Origin: Struthidea cinerea
Lineage: Eukaryota; Chordata; Aves; Passeriformes; Corcoracidae
Assembly: GCA_013397865.1 (NCBI GenBank)
Contig: VZTI01004623.1
Span: forward strand, 739,847-803,846
Length of the DNA stretch: 64,000 nucleotides
Reading direction: 5' to 3'
The position numbers and the translations under genes were made by a program. This document shows positions 22,801 to 34,800 of this stretch, piece by piece. Position 1 is the first letter of the stretch, and each line of letters starts with the position of its first letter. Below the pieces are notes generated by a model. The model had not been told where the DNA came from. It searched no databases and worked only from the letters and a program-made list of their open reading frames with translations.

Positions 22801-25800
22801 GTGCTGCTGGTGCTGCACAGCTGGCCCAGGGACGAGGACCAGAGGACACAGCTGTGCACGAGGGGCAGCAGGACAGGAGCAGGGCTCGTTGGGATTATGG
22901 ATATCGACCCCACAGGCAGCACAGGGGGACTGAAGGATTCCCTGTCATCCCAGTACCTCTGCCCTGTGCTGTGACTCACAACAGAATTTAAATTAAAAAT
23001 GAATGCCAGCCAAGCCCGTGAGCACACAAACACACAAACCCTCTTCCAAGGGCAGCAGGAAAGGCCCTGGAGCTTGAGGCTTCAAACCAGCACAGAAGGG
23101 CTGGGAGTGACCTTGTGCTGGCACTCGCTGACTCCGGCAGCTGCCCCTGCCCCAGGAGAAGCTCCCAGCCCTGCCATCCCCATCCAGCTGCTGGCAGGTC
23201 CTGCCCACAGAGCCGGAGCTCGCTTTGTTTCCAGACAGAAATCCATAAACGCTTCAGGTCTGCAAATGTGTTCTTAAGGCCGGCCAGCTGCCTGCTGCCT
23301 TCCAGTGCCTGGGGGGATGTGATTCCACAATCCTCAGCAGCACCGAGCCCTCCGTGGAGCCTGCACTGCTGCCTGGGCTGCAGCCCACCTTCCCCTGCCC
23401 ACATCCCCCCTCCTGCAGCCCACCTTCCCCTGCCCGTATCCCCCTCCCCAGCCCCTCCGCTCTGCCTCCCCCAGCAGCTCCCTTCCCCTTCCCTCGCCGG
23501 CTGTATGCGAGTTCTCAGTTGCGGGATCGCGCAGCTTGGGGGCACCAGCAGGTTGAGGTTGTTCCCGGCTCGCTCCACCTGCCTCCTCCCGAGGCTCTCC
23601 GAGCTCCGCACGCCCGCAGAGCTCCGAGCAGAGCCGGGCTGGCGGCTGCCCTTGTCCCGCACCGTGCGCGCCGGGACCCGGGCACGCTGCCACCGCCCCG
23701 GCCGGCCCCACGCCCACTCCCCGAACCTTCTGGGCTGGTTTTTGGCTGCGCTGGGGGTGGGGAAGGAGCACTCACAGCTGGTGGGCACTGCAGTTGTAGA
23801 ACTTGAACTCGGTGCTGACGAAGGTCCTGCCCGTCTCCCGGGACTTCAGCTGGAGCACGACGCCGAACCAGTCTGGGGACGCAGAGCAGAGCCCGTCACT
23901 CCTGCCCAAGGGAGCGAGGGGACAGCAGCACACCCGGGGGGATCTGCTGCCCACCCGGGGGGATCTGCTGCCCACCGCCCGCCCGCTGAGCCACCGCTGC
24001 AGGGGGAGCTCGGGGTTCCATCTCCCTGCTCCCCCACCCACGCCCTGCCCCCGAGCACCCCGGGGTGTCTGTGTCCAACAATGCCTCCAAAAAACCAGCC
24101 CTGATGGCAAAACGCATCAGGGACACGGGGGAAACGCTGCCTTGGGATGACTTTGGAATCTCGCCCTGTTCCCTGATCCAGTCTCCGGTATAAAAAGTGA
24201 GGCTGTTCTGAGAGGCTGCCCGGGAATAGAATCGTGGAATCACGGAAGGGTTTGGGTTGTAAGGGAAAGATCAGCTCATTCCAACCCCCTGCCATGGGCT
24301 GGGACACTTTCCACCATCCCAGGTTGCTCCAAACCCCATCCAGCCCCACCCTTGAACATTTCCAGGGATTAGGATCCACAGCTTCTCTGGGCATAATGTC
24401 CCAGAATTATCTCCTAGAAGAGGAGCCACTGCTGGAAACAAGTGAAGCACCAGTGGAGCTCTCCAGGAGCCTCAGCTCTGGGTCAATTACCAGCAGATTG
24501 TTCTTTCGGGGCTGCTGTGGGGAAGCCTATCCTGGCCCTGCTACCACGGGGCTCTGGGCCCCCTGGTGTTCCCCAAGTCTCAGGCTCCATAAAATGCCTC
24601 AGAAATACAAAGACATCAGCAGGGAGCCACCGTGGACACCTGGAAGGATGCCAAGGGGAAAATGAGCTCCAAGGCAGTGGCGCTTCAGTTACGGGAAGAG
24701 AAAATATGACAGCGGTGACATTAATGAGGAGACAACCCAGAGACCAGCACCGAAACAGAAACTGCAGCCAGTACTCGTGGGTGCTGAGCCAGGCCTAGGG
24801 GAGACTCCTGCTTCCCAGATTCACCCAGTCTGGCAGGGATGAGAGCTCCTGGCCACCCGTGAGCCATCCTGGAGGGGACAGACGGCTCCTGTCCTGCCCT
24901 GGGAGCTGTCTGGCAGCGCAGGGAGGGTGTAAGGACAGGGCAAGCACTCCCTGCTGCCAGCCCATCCTGCCCTGCGTGGGATGTATTTCCTAAGGATGAA
25001 GCTCCCTGGGTTCAACAGGCTTTGACAGGAGCATGAATTTCTCCAGCAGCAGCCCCAAAGGCCCTGCTCTGCTCAGCTGATACTCCCAAAGCTGCCCCGC
25101 GCTGTCTGACACCGTGCCACTGCCCAGGAGTCATCACTTACCCTGATCCACGGGGATGGCAGGGACATCTTTGGCTGGTGGTGACACACAAACCACCTGG
25201 CTGCCCGAAACCTGCCCCTCCACCTCCGTCAGGTTCCCGAAGAGGCAGCTGACGCCGGCGCTCAGGTCGGGAGCATCGCTCACCCGCAGGCTGAGCTGCA
25301 GCAGGGACACCGGGGAGCGAAACAGAGCTGTGAGCAGGCAGAGCTGCCCAAATCTCCCTCAAATTCCCAGTCCCAGCTGTTCTCCCTTTCAAAATGACCC
25401 CCTTAAATCACCCACCTGCCCACAGGTGCTGGCCAGCTGCCCTTTCATGGGAAAGGGAGGGGGAAAAAGGAAGCCAAGGATGTTCTTTGTGGCACTGCAG
25501 CTCAGGAGTGGTGGCAATGGCAGATTTTTGTTCCCTGGTTTGTCACCCCCAATGCCTGTGCCAGGACCCTGAGAGCAGCAGTGACCGTCCCCAAACCTCT
25601 GAGCTCAATCCACCTCCCTGCCCACTGCACGGACAGGACAGACCACCCTGCCCTGGCCTGGGGGGAGCAAGTCCCCAGTGACCCCATCACAGCTGGGGAG
25701 TGTCCCCATGGCAAACCAGTGCCTGGAGGGCTGAGTCCCCTCTCCCCACACCATTTTTACTCAGGGTTCTGGGGGCAGCCTGGGAAGGGGAGGCAGCAGG

Positions 25801-28800
25801 ACCAGCTGCCACAGGGGGCTGGGGGCTCTGGCAGCAACAGCTGGGAAGCTTCGGAGAGCCAGGCCCGAGAGCAGCTCACGGAGGAGCTTTTAGGGAAACA
25901 AAGCCTTTCCTTTCACCAGCTAAAGAAACCAGACCAAGGGAAATGTGAGCTGAGGCACCAGGGGAAGGGGAATTTGTTTCTGCCACCCCCCCTCTGACTC
26001 CTTCCCCAGCTCGGGTGACCCCTTGGCTCCCCTGTCCTGCTGCGAGCATGACTTCATGAGAAAACACTTGTGCCAGAGGGAAGGGAGAAAGGCTGGAGCG
26101 TGGAGTGTTCCCTGCTGGAGGTGCCTCTCCCGCAGCCCCCTGTCCCCGCTCACCGGGAGGCTGTGCTCGGACACGGAGATGCTGCTGGGCTGCACCGTCA
26201 CACTCAGGCACTGGCTGATGCTCCCTGCGAAGCGGAACGGCTCCTCTGCCCGCTCACACCGGTCCCTCGGGGAGCACCTGCCACACACGAGCGCTCAGAG
26301 CACAGAAACACCCACCCAGAGCACAGAACACACCCAAAACTCCCGGGGAGATGCGCAGCAGCAGGACCTGGCGATGCCCCGCACAGGGAGCAGGTGTTGG
26401 GCACTAGGTTAGGACCAAAGAGTGCTGGAAAATATTCTGTGATCAGCAAAAGGACAAACCGTGAGTATCCCATGAGTAATTCCTGCACTGGGACACAACC
26501 CAGAGCTGCTAATCCCATGTACTGGTGGTGTGGGTGAGCCATGAACTCATCATCTGCCCACAAATTAAACCAGAATGCAGTAACAGGCAGGGACAGGATG
26601 ATGCCTCCGTCCTAATTAAACCCACACAGCTCACTAATCATCTCCTCCTGGAGCTGAGGGGGAGACACGGCCAGGAATGGGAGCTTCCAGCTGCTCCCAG
26701 CGGTGCTTGGCTCATGCTCATGCCTTGAGCTCCCAGCTCTGTCCCATTCCCAGCAGCAGGGACGCACGCCTCCGAGCATGCCAAGGTGGCTGGGACTGCT
26801 CCTGGCATTCCATGTGCTCCAGCATGGCTCCTGATCCCTGTTTTCCCTTGCAGGTGTCCTCGGAGCAGAGGGAAATTCCGCGGTTTCCAGCAGAGCACCC
26901 ACTGGGAACCAAGGGAGGACTCTCAGTGCCTCAAACCAGACTGCGGCGCTGGCACCCCTCCAGGATTTCCTGGTTCATGTCCTCTGGGGAAAATCCTTTC
27001 CTTCCAACCCCCCTCCACGGGTGCAGATGACAAATTCGCCTTTAAGGTCCCTTCGAACCCACCCACTGTGGGATTCTATGGGACAGTGGGAGTGAGGCTG
27101 TTTGCTTTAGATCAAGTGAGGTTTCCACTTTCCTTTTCCAAACCACCCCCGTGATCCCCAACAGACGCTGGGGGTGCTCTCCTCACCCTCTCCCTTTTGT
27201 ACCTTTTACTCTTGAGCATAATGGAGCTAAATATGAATGGTGCCAAAGGAAGAAATATCGAGGTTTAAGTGAATCTCTAAGATAGCCCTAAAGTGAGCTC
27301 TTGACTGGAGCCTTTATCTCATTGACTCGCTGGAATGGCTCTTTTTTATCATCCTATTTATGGCAACAGCCCCAACAGAGATAAATAGGCCTGGAGACAA
27401 TAATACACTTGCAGAGAGCAGCACGGGGAAGTCTTGCAGGCTTCAGACCCCACTGGGCTGGAGAGATCCTGCAACAATCTCCTGGAGGCCTCTGATCGCT
27501 CCTGAAGAGCAAAGGATCCCTCTGTCCATGCAGAGGATGAACAAATCACCCCCTCCTCCACCCCTCACCCTTTCAGCCATCCCTAAACACAGTGTGAGCA
27601 TCACCCCCTGACCCACCACCCTTCCACGGAGCAGCTGGTCCAGCTGGAAGCAGGAACGTGTGAGAATTAAAGGGGAGAGATGACAAATTAGATACAAACA
27701 CTCCAGCACGTGGGGCCTCCAAACAAAGATGACAGAGGCTTCGAGGAACAGCAAGATAAACTCAATTATTTACAGCTTAAAAAAAAAACCTAAAAAATGA
27801 TCACTGCTCTGAAGTGCAGATGCTTGAAGGGAGAGTTGAGAAATCCCATCGGGGAGGAGCCCTTGTTGGGAATAGGTTGATGCCGAAATGTCATGGCCAA
27901 AAGGGCAGAGGAAATGACACTTTTCTCTCTTCTTGTCATTGAGGGTTTTGTCTCTGCAAAATGAAGATAACAACCTTTACCTGCCTCCCAGGTGGCTTGT
28001 GAAGATCCAGCTCATTAGCATGAGGGAAGTGCTCCGTGATCCTTGCAGAGGAGCTGCAGCAGGAGCAGCACCGACAGCCCCAGCACGGCCCCTGACGCAG
28101 CATCCCCTGCCCGCCCGCTGTCCCTGGGAGGGCACACAGGGGTGGCTGCCCCGGGGGCAGAGCCCTTTCGGAAGTGACTGCACAAAGGGCGGCTCAGCTG
28201 TAGGGCTGGACAGGCTCGTTTGCAAGGGAAGAAAGCTAAAAAACCCCAAAGGATGCCCAGAGTGCCCTGAGGTGCTGCTGTGGGATGCTCAGAGCTCTGC
28301 TGCTGTCCCCAGCCCCTCCCTGAGAGGAGCCTGTGCCATGCTCAGGGGGCTGAGCTGCTTCTCCTGCACCTCCCCAAGCGCGGCCATAAACCAATCCCGC
28401 TGTGGGGAGCTGCTCTGCACCCCAAAGCCCCGAATCCAGGCCGGATTTGCGGAGGAGCCTGCAGCTCCCCGCTCCCCTCCAGCACCTGCTCCTCAGGCAA
28501 GGGGCCAAGCGCTGCTGTGCGGGGCCCTGAACTCTGCCTCCCCCATTTCCACGCTCTCCCTGCATTAGCGGGGCCGCTCTGCGAGCTGGCACGGGGCCGG
28601 AGGGATTTCTGTTCCCCCGCTCCAGCCTCCCCCAGGCTTTCCCCTCCTCCCCCGAGCTGCTCTGCCCGGTGGTCTCCCTTCCGCCTTAGGAAGTGCTCGT
28701 TATTATGGCAGGGCAGAGAAAGGAAGGGCACGGACACCTCCTGAATGCAGAGAGAATTTCCTGGAGCTCCCCTGGAGAGAAGCACCCTCAGCCCTTTGTG

Positions 28801-31800
28801 CCTGGCCATGTGAGGGGGGCTGCCAGCTCCCAGCCCGCTGCCGGATCCCCCCGGAACGGCTGCAGCAGGGACCCCTGACCTCCCCTTGCAGGATTTCAAT
28901 CTCCTTTCCTGGTGCATTTTAAAGGGCTCCGTGCTCTGCTCTGCTGCTGTCACCTCACTGGAAGCAAAGCCCCACTCACAGAATCACATCTGCTGTTGCC
29001 TTTAAAAATTCCACATTATTTGGGATTTGCAGCCTGGGCAGGGAACAGGAGTGTGCAAACCACCAGGAGGAGTGTGCAAACCACCAGGCCTCCATCCCCA
29101 CCAGTTTAAATTCTGGTTTTCTATCGTGTCCACATCCCCCTGCCCACGCTGTGGGTGACCCAGTGCTCCTGGAGCAGGAGTTTATTTCCCTTCACCTCCT
29201 CCCCGGAGCTCAGGGGTCTCCGATGGCACCCGCGCTGCAATGCAGGGAACGTCCGAAGGAGAGAAAAATGGATTTAAGGAACTTCAGCCTAATTCGTGTT
29301 GCGTGGGAGGCACTCAGAAGCCTTGAAAGCTGCTTTTATCACCAGGAAACGGCCAAGGCTGGACTTACATGTGGTGGAGGGAGCACCAGCCGCAGTGGGG
29401 GTCCCCCGAGCTCAGGCACTCCTGGCAGGTCGTGTACTGCTCACAGGACTCCACGGGCACCCGGGACACCTGCAAGGGAACCACACGCGCTCAGAGCTGC
29501 TCTCCCACAGCAACACCAGAGCAGCCCCAGGTCCCGCTTCGCCCCCCGGAGTCACGGAGCACAACAGCAAATCCGCGGCCTGAAATGAATTTGTTCCAAC
29601 CTGCGAGAATAGGAATTACTGGAGACTGAGACGTGAGGTCACCCGGTGCCTTGGGCGAGTCCCGGGCACACAGAGCCCCAGCCGGGCTCCCACGGTGCCG
29701 CCGGCTCCTCCAACCCCCCGGCCCCCCTGCCCAGAGCCTCCCCTGGGGCTGGAGCTGAGCCCTCTCCTCCCTGATTCAGGCTTTGCTCTCTCACCCTTCC
29801 CCCGGGGGAGCTCCTGCAGGGAATAAATCACTGGGATTTCGGCAGCTTGTTTAGTCTGGGTGGGTGTTTCACTGTTTTGGCTGCTCTGAGCCCTTCCAGC
29901 AGCGGCCCCCCTGGCCTGACCCCCTGGCCTGACCCCCTGGGGACGGCTGTCCCTTCCAGGCAGGGATCCACGGAGGGAAGCACAGGTGGGAACAACCCCA
30001 AACGCTGCTGTGAACCCCTCTCCCACCCACAGCACACGAGGAAGGTCCCTGCCTGATGCTGAGGTGCAGCACGGCCCTGACCTATTTACCAGCACTGAAA
30101 CCCCCAGAGGCTTCGAAACGACACCAGGCTTTAACCACAGGTCACTGCTTGGCTCCAGCAAAGACATTTTTAACCTTTTTAACCACTTTAACCTTTCCAA
30201 CCCGTCCTTTGCCACCTCCAGCAGCAGGGTGGGTTTGCATCCCCTGTCTCTGCGCAGAGCTCCTGCTCTGTCCCTCTACAACTCATGGAAGAAATCCCTT
30301 CCTATAAGGTCGGGAGGCACTGGAACAGGTTTCCCAAGAGGCTGTGGACTCCCTGTCCCTGGAGGTGTTTAAAGCCAGCTGGACAGACCTTGGAACAACC
30401 TGGGACAGTGGAAGGCGTCCAGGTGTAACCGGATGATCTTCAAGCTCCCTCCCAGCCCACACCACTCCACGATTCTGTGGTTCTGTTTCCATTTCTCCCA
30501 CCAAACACTGCAGATAATCCTCTCCCAGCCTCCCTGCAGCGCTCGGGCCCCCGGGAGCGATGCCTGCAACTGGCTGGGAATTCAAACAACTGCTGGATTG
30601 CACCGGCTCTGTCCGTCAAAACAGCGCCCGGCTCCCAGCAGCCGGCTCTGAAAGGAGCAGTGTCTCCCCAAACAACGGCCACTGTCACGCCAAGTGCTGT
30701 TGACACAGTGAGAACCCAGTTCCTCTCTGAGGACGACACCAATAGGGCTGCTATTCTTCTTGTTTCCTCGGCCCCACTCAACAGCTTTTCCTGGAGCAGG
30801 GATCGCCCGGGGAAGCGCGGGGTTGGTGTTTTCTCGCCGAGGTGGAGCCCGTGGGATGGGTGGAGGGCTCGGTTTGGGACCCTGGAAAGGAGGGGCGCGA
30901 GGGGCAGAGCTGGGAATGCCTTCAGCCCCTGATGGATGGAAAGAGCTTCGGGAATGGAGAAGAGAAATTCAGGGTCAGAGGTGGAAATGAAGGGCTTGGG
31001 TTTGACTCCTGGCTGCAGAGGGGGCCTGGGGTGCCCTCGCAGGGTCTGCACCTCGAGTGGCCACAGGTGCCGTGTTTTTTCCTGCTTTGCCTCTCCCTTC
31101 TAAGGACCAAAAAGCCCTTTAGGGACAGCACAGTGGGGCGGGAGCGACCGCAGGGGCTGGAGGCAGCACAGCCCCCAGGACAGCCCAGCCAGGACATTCC
31201 TGCGCCCTGCCTGGTGCTGACACTGCCCACATCCACCCCAGCCCAGCGACCACCCAGCATTTCCCAGTGCAGACCAGTGCTGCAGCCGTCACGCTGCTCC
31301 TGGGTGGAGAACCAGAAGCACACACGCGCTTTTAAACCCAACAAGCATCCCACAGCTCTCAGCACTCCCTGCGGGAGACACCAGCCAGCACGGGAGCACC
31401 CAGGCAGGGCGCTGAGCTTCCCCTAAAATCTGCCCAGCACGCTGAGCTCGGACCTAGCCTGGAGGTCAGGACAGCCCCAAAACCACCCGGCACTGTGGAT
31501 CCCCAACAAAGGGAGGCTTGGCAGGATCTGTCCCTGTGATTTAAATGCAGCTCAGGGCTTGTTTCATGTTTGTGAGGAGCTGGATGCTCTCGCTGCGCTC
31601 TATAAATAACAGAGGATTGGAATTATGTGAATAAGAGTTCATTAGAGATGATTTGATGTTGAGCGCTTCATTTCTTTTTCTGCTCAGGAGCTGCGGCTTC
31701 TGCACATGATAATTCTTTAAAAACCACACAGAGATTTTGAACAGTGTCTCCGGAGGAGCATCTGTGTGAAGGACAACAGCCAAGAATCCAACACTGCTGG

Positions 31801-34800
31801 GGGATCTCCTTGCTCCTGAGGGCACAGCCCTGCTCCCCCCAGCCCGACTGTGACCTCTCTCCCTGTTCCCTGTGCCAGAACGAACCTGCTGCTCAGCCAT
31901 TAAATGATAAAGTCTCATTACTGCCTTCCATGACTGCCTGACCCATAACAGCAGCAAAATAAAATAAATTTTAAAAAAAGCAAAAAATCAATACGGTCTC
32001 TCCAGAACACACGAATTCCAACTCTGCCAGCCCCTGGAGCAAAGAAGTGCAAGAAATCAGTTCCAAACAAACAAACAAACAAACAAACAAATAAATAAAT
32101 AAATAAATAGAGACCTAAAGTTTCCACAGCTTTTGCGTGCTACCAGCCCAGGCCTGTGACCTCCCCTGGCTGGAGACAGCCCCTGGAGCATCCCACAGCC
32201 ACGGCACGCTGCCCACAGACCCCTCGGGGGGCTGGAGTTCAAACAGAAAATCTATTTTTAATGACTTTGGGGAGTGGAGTAGAGATGCCAACTAGTTCAG
32301 TGTAATTAAAGCCATCTATCACTCACTGAGCAGGAGCCCAAAGTTGATGAACTTTCCAATGAGATTTGATTCTTTCCTTTTTTCATGAGAAAACTCCGCT
32401 TTGTGCTGGGGCAGGAGACATGGAAAAGCGTGGGAAGGAGCAAGGAGGACGCCTCGGTTGCAGCCATTAATGTGTCAGGGTGACAGGGAAAATAAAGTCA
32501 GACTTTCTCAGGGGCTGTAAGAAGTTTGACAGACTCCTGTTCCCGCTGCTCCTCCTCCTGTGCCTCCACGCACAGCTCCAGGTGCAATATCCTGCTGGGC
32601 ACCTTTGCCAAGAAAAATCCCAGTGTGCAGGGATGGGAACGCTCTGGCTGTGCTGAGCAAGAGAGCAAGACACGTGGGTGCAATCTGCCTCGGGCTGTGG
32701 AAATTCCTACCTGGAGACTGCTGTTGCTGACTCGTGGAGATCTCAGACACACCGAGACTGATGCCAGCAACGAGTGTGGAAGGACCAGGAGCGAGTGGGA
32801 TGCGGGAAATGAACCCCTGGGGCAGAGCCAGGGCACAGAGGAGAGGGGAAAGGGGGAGTTTTAACCACAAATAACTGAGGAGCATCCCCTGGATGCTGTG
32901 GAGCTCCCAAAGGTGGGAATGGCTCCAGGATCAACCCCTGCGCCACAGGAAGGCACAGAGCAGGTGAGGGGCAGCTCTCCCGCCAGGTCCAGCGGCTCCT
33001 GCAGGACCAGCTCTGCTCTCCCACGCCCCCAGCTCAGGGAGGGTTCTCAGAGCCCCCGCCGGGCTGTCAGAACCAAATCAACGCCTGGAAGTTCTGGCAG
33101 AGAAGCAGTGAGTGGGAGAGGAGACGGAGACAACGTTGCCATGGCTACGGGGGGATTATTTAATTACGGCGCTGCAGATGCACGCGGAGAGAGCCCCTTC
33201 AACTCTGATCCAGGCAACCTTTGCAGTGGTTCGGCTTTGCTGCTGTAAGAACCTCATTAACATCTGATGAGGACACGCTGTGTTGGAGCACAGGGGACCG
33301 GATCACTCCCTGAGTGAGGGATCAGAGCTTCTCCAAACATTCCCGTCTCCTTGGCTCCCTCACACCCTCCGCGTACCGCGCCAGGCTCCTGAGGGAGGTG
33401 ATGAAAGCGAGGACGGCCTCCTCTGGGAAGCAAGAAAGACTGAAAAAATAGCAAATATCCTGAAGTGAGGCTTGCTCAAGCAGGAAAATTGTCCTCAAGC
33501 CAGAGTTTCCTCCATCCATCCATCCGGCCCAGCATCCCGGCAGGGCTCGGAGCAGCCTCGTGTTCTGGCACACAGGCTCCTGCAGACAAACGCTTTCCTG
33601 TGGTTTACCACGGCTCGAGTTAATCATCACATCAATATGGAACATCTGAGCGGGGTTTGTTGGAATAACAGAGTGCCAGGCAGCGATCCCAGCCCCGCTC
33701 CCAGGAGCAGCACAGGCTCGTGCAAACCTGCAGGAGGGGAAATGGGTTTTCATCTCCAGCGCGGGCCGCACGTGACCGTTCATGGGATGCTCGGTCTGTT
33801 CACTCTGGCAGCTCCTCCTCTGCCCCCAGCAGGTGACAATGACACTCCGGGGCTGCAGGGTGGGCCCGTGCAGGAGGTGGCACAGGCGCAGGTGCCCCTG
33901 CCTGGCACAGGCACCGAGTGCCCCATCCCTCACCCTCCCTCGGCTCCCAGCTGTGGGTGGAGGCTCAGCCCAGCATTTGGGATCCCACCCTGGCACCCCT
34001 CCCTGCTCAGACTGGCGCACCAGTGCCAGCTCTGTGTGACAGTCACCGCTCCAAAGTGCCTTGGCAGCACCAGCTCTGCCTCCTGCCTCGCACGGGCCAT
34101 CTGCATCTGGGAATTGTGGGGCCAGGGATGCACGGCCGCCTCCATCTCCGTGTGCCTGCTGCCTCCAGAGCTGGAAAAACCTGGTGCACACACAAAATCA
34201 GGAAGCAATTCTTTCATCTTCAGCACTGAAATAAAATCTGGAGCGCAGACCTGGCTGAGGTATTCCCAGGAGCTTCTGGAATGGCAAATGCAGCAAAATT
34301 CATGGATTAAATAATGAGGTGCAGCCCCACATTCGTTCCTGGCCGGCTCCTCCGAGCTGCTCCTGCCCCAGGGTGCTGGTGACAGCCCAGTGTCCCCACA
34401 CAGGGATGGCAGCTGGGGAGGACAGGACCCTCAGCAGATCCTCCTCTTTTGGGACACTAAACCTCTCTGTGTCTTGCAGCACTGACCCACAGAACCTCTC
34501 CCCGACAAGAAAAGGGGGTGGTGAGGGTGTACATGTGCCAGTAACGAGGAGTGGGATGCTGAAAGTCTCCCCCACAAGGACAGGGTTAGGCTGTGATGGA
34601 TCCACATCCCTGGATCCCTGGAAAACCACCACACCTCAGGGGAGCTGCAATTCCCTTCCTGACTGCACAAAAAGGGTCAAATGAGTTCCTGGAAATCAGG
34701 ATCCTGATCCAGGCAGGAGCTCCCCTGCTCCTCCCCAGCCAGGGTGACACAACTGCCCTGCTCCTGTGGGAGTCCCCTCTGGGCTCGCTCTGGATTCTGG

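Larger units (their letters stand above)
20822..23775 (-). other. PLXNA2: PLXNA2 intron, 3.0 kb
   Basis: Mostly GC-rich unique sequence. A 33-bp tandem duplication lies near 23380-23440, and a CpG-rich stretch (23510-23720) abuts the IPT1-end exon. Nothing else is recognised. Confidence 0.85.
23873..25141 (-). other. PLXNA2: PLXNA2 intron, 1.3 kb
   Basis: It contains a two-copy 24-bp tandem repeat (23932-23978) and a CR1 fragment in reverse orientation (24227-24420). Confidence 0.88.
26278..29368 (-). other. PLXNA2: PLXNA2 intron, 3.1 kb
   Basis: It contains a CR1 tail (27030-27084), an AT-rich candidate regulatory island (27180-27390) and a 21-bp direct duplication (29049-29090). No gene is recognised. 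Confidence 0.88.

Noticed and set aside
23115..24104. Longest open frame in the window (329 codons, plus strand), overlapping a PLXNA2 exon in antisense
   Set aside because: Low-complexity Pro/Ser/Ala-rich translation without any recognised domain. It crosses the CpG-rich stretch and tandem repeats, as expected in GC-rich DNA that lacks stops. No codon or splice evidence.
32065..32109. (CAAA/TAAA) tract as a CR1 or SINE tail
   Set aside because: CR1 elements end in ATTCTATG-type repeats, not CAAA, and no SINE body is recognisable next to it.
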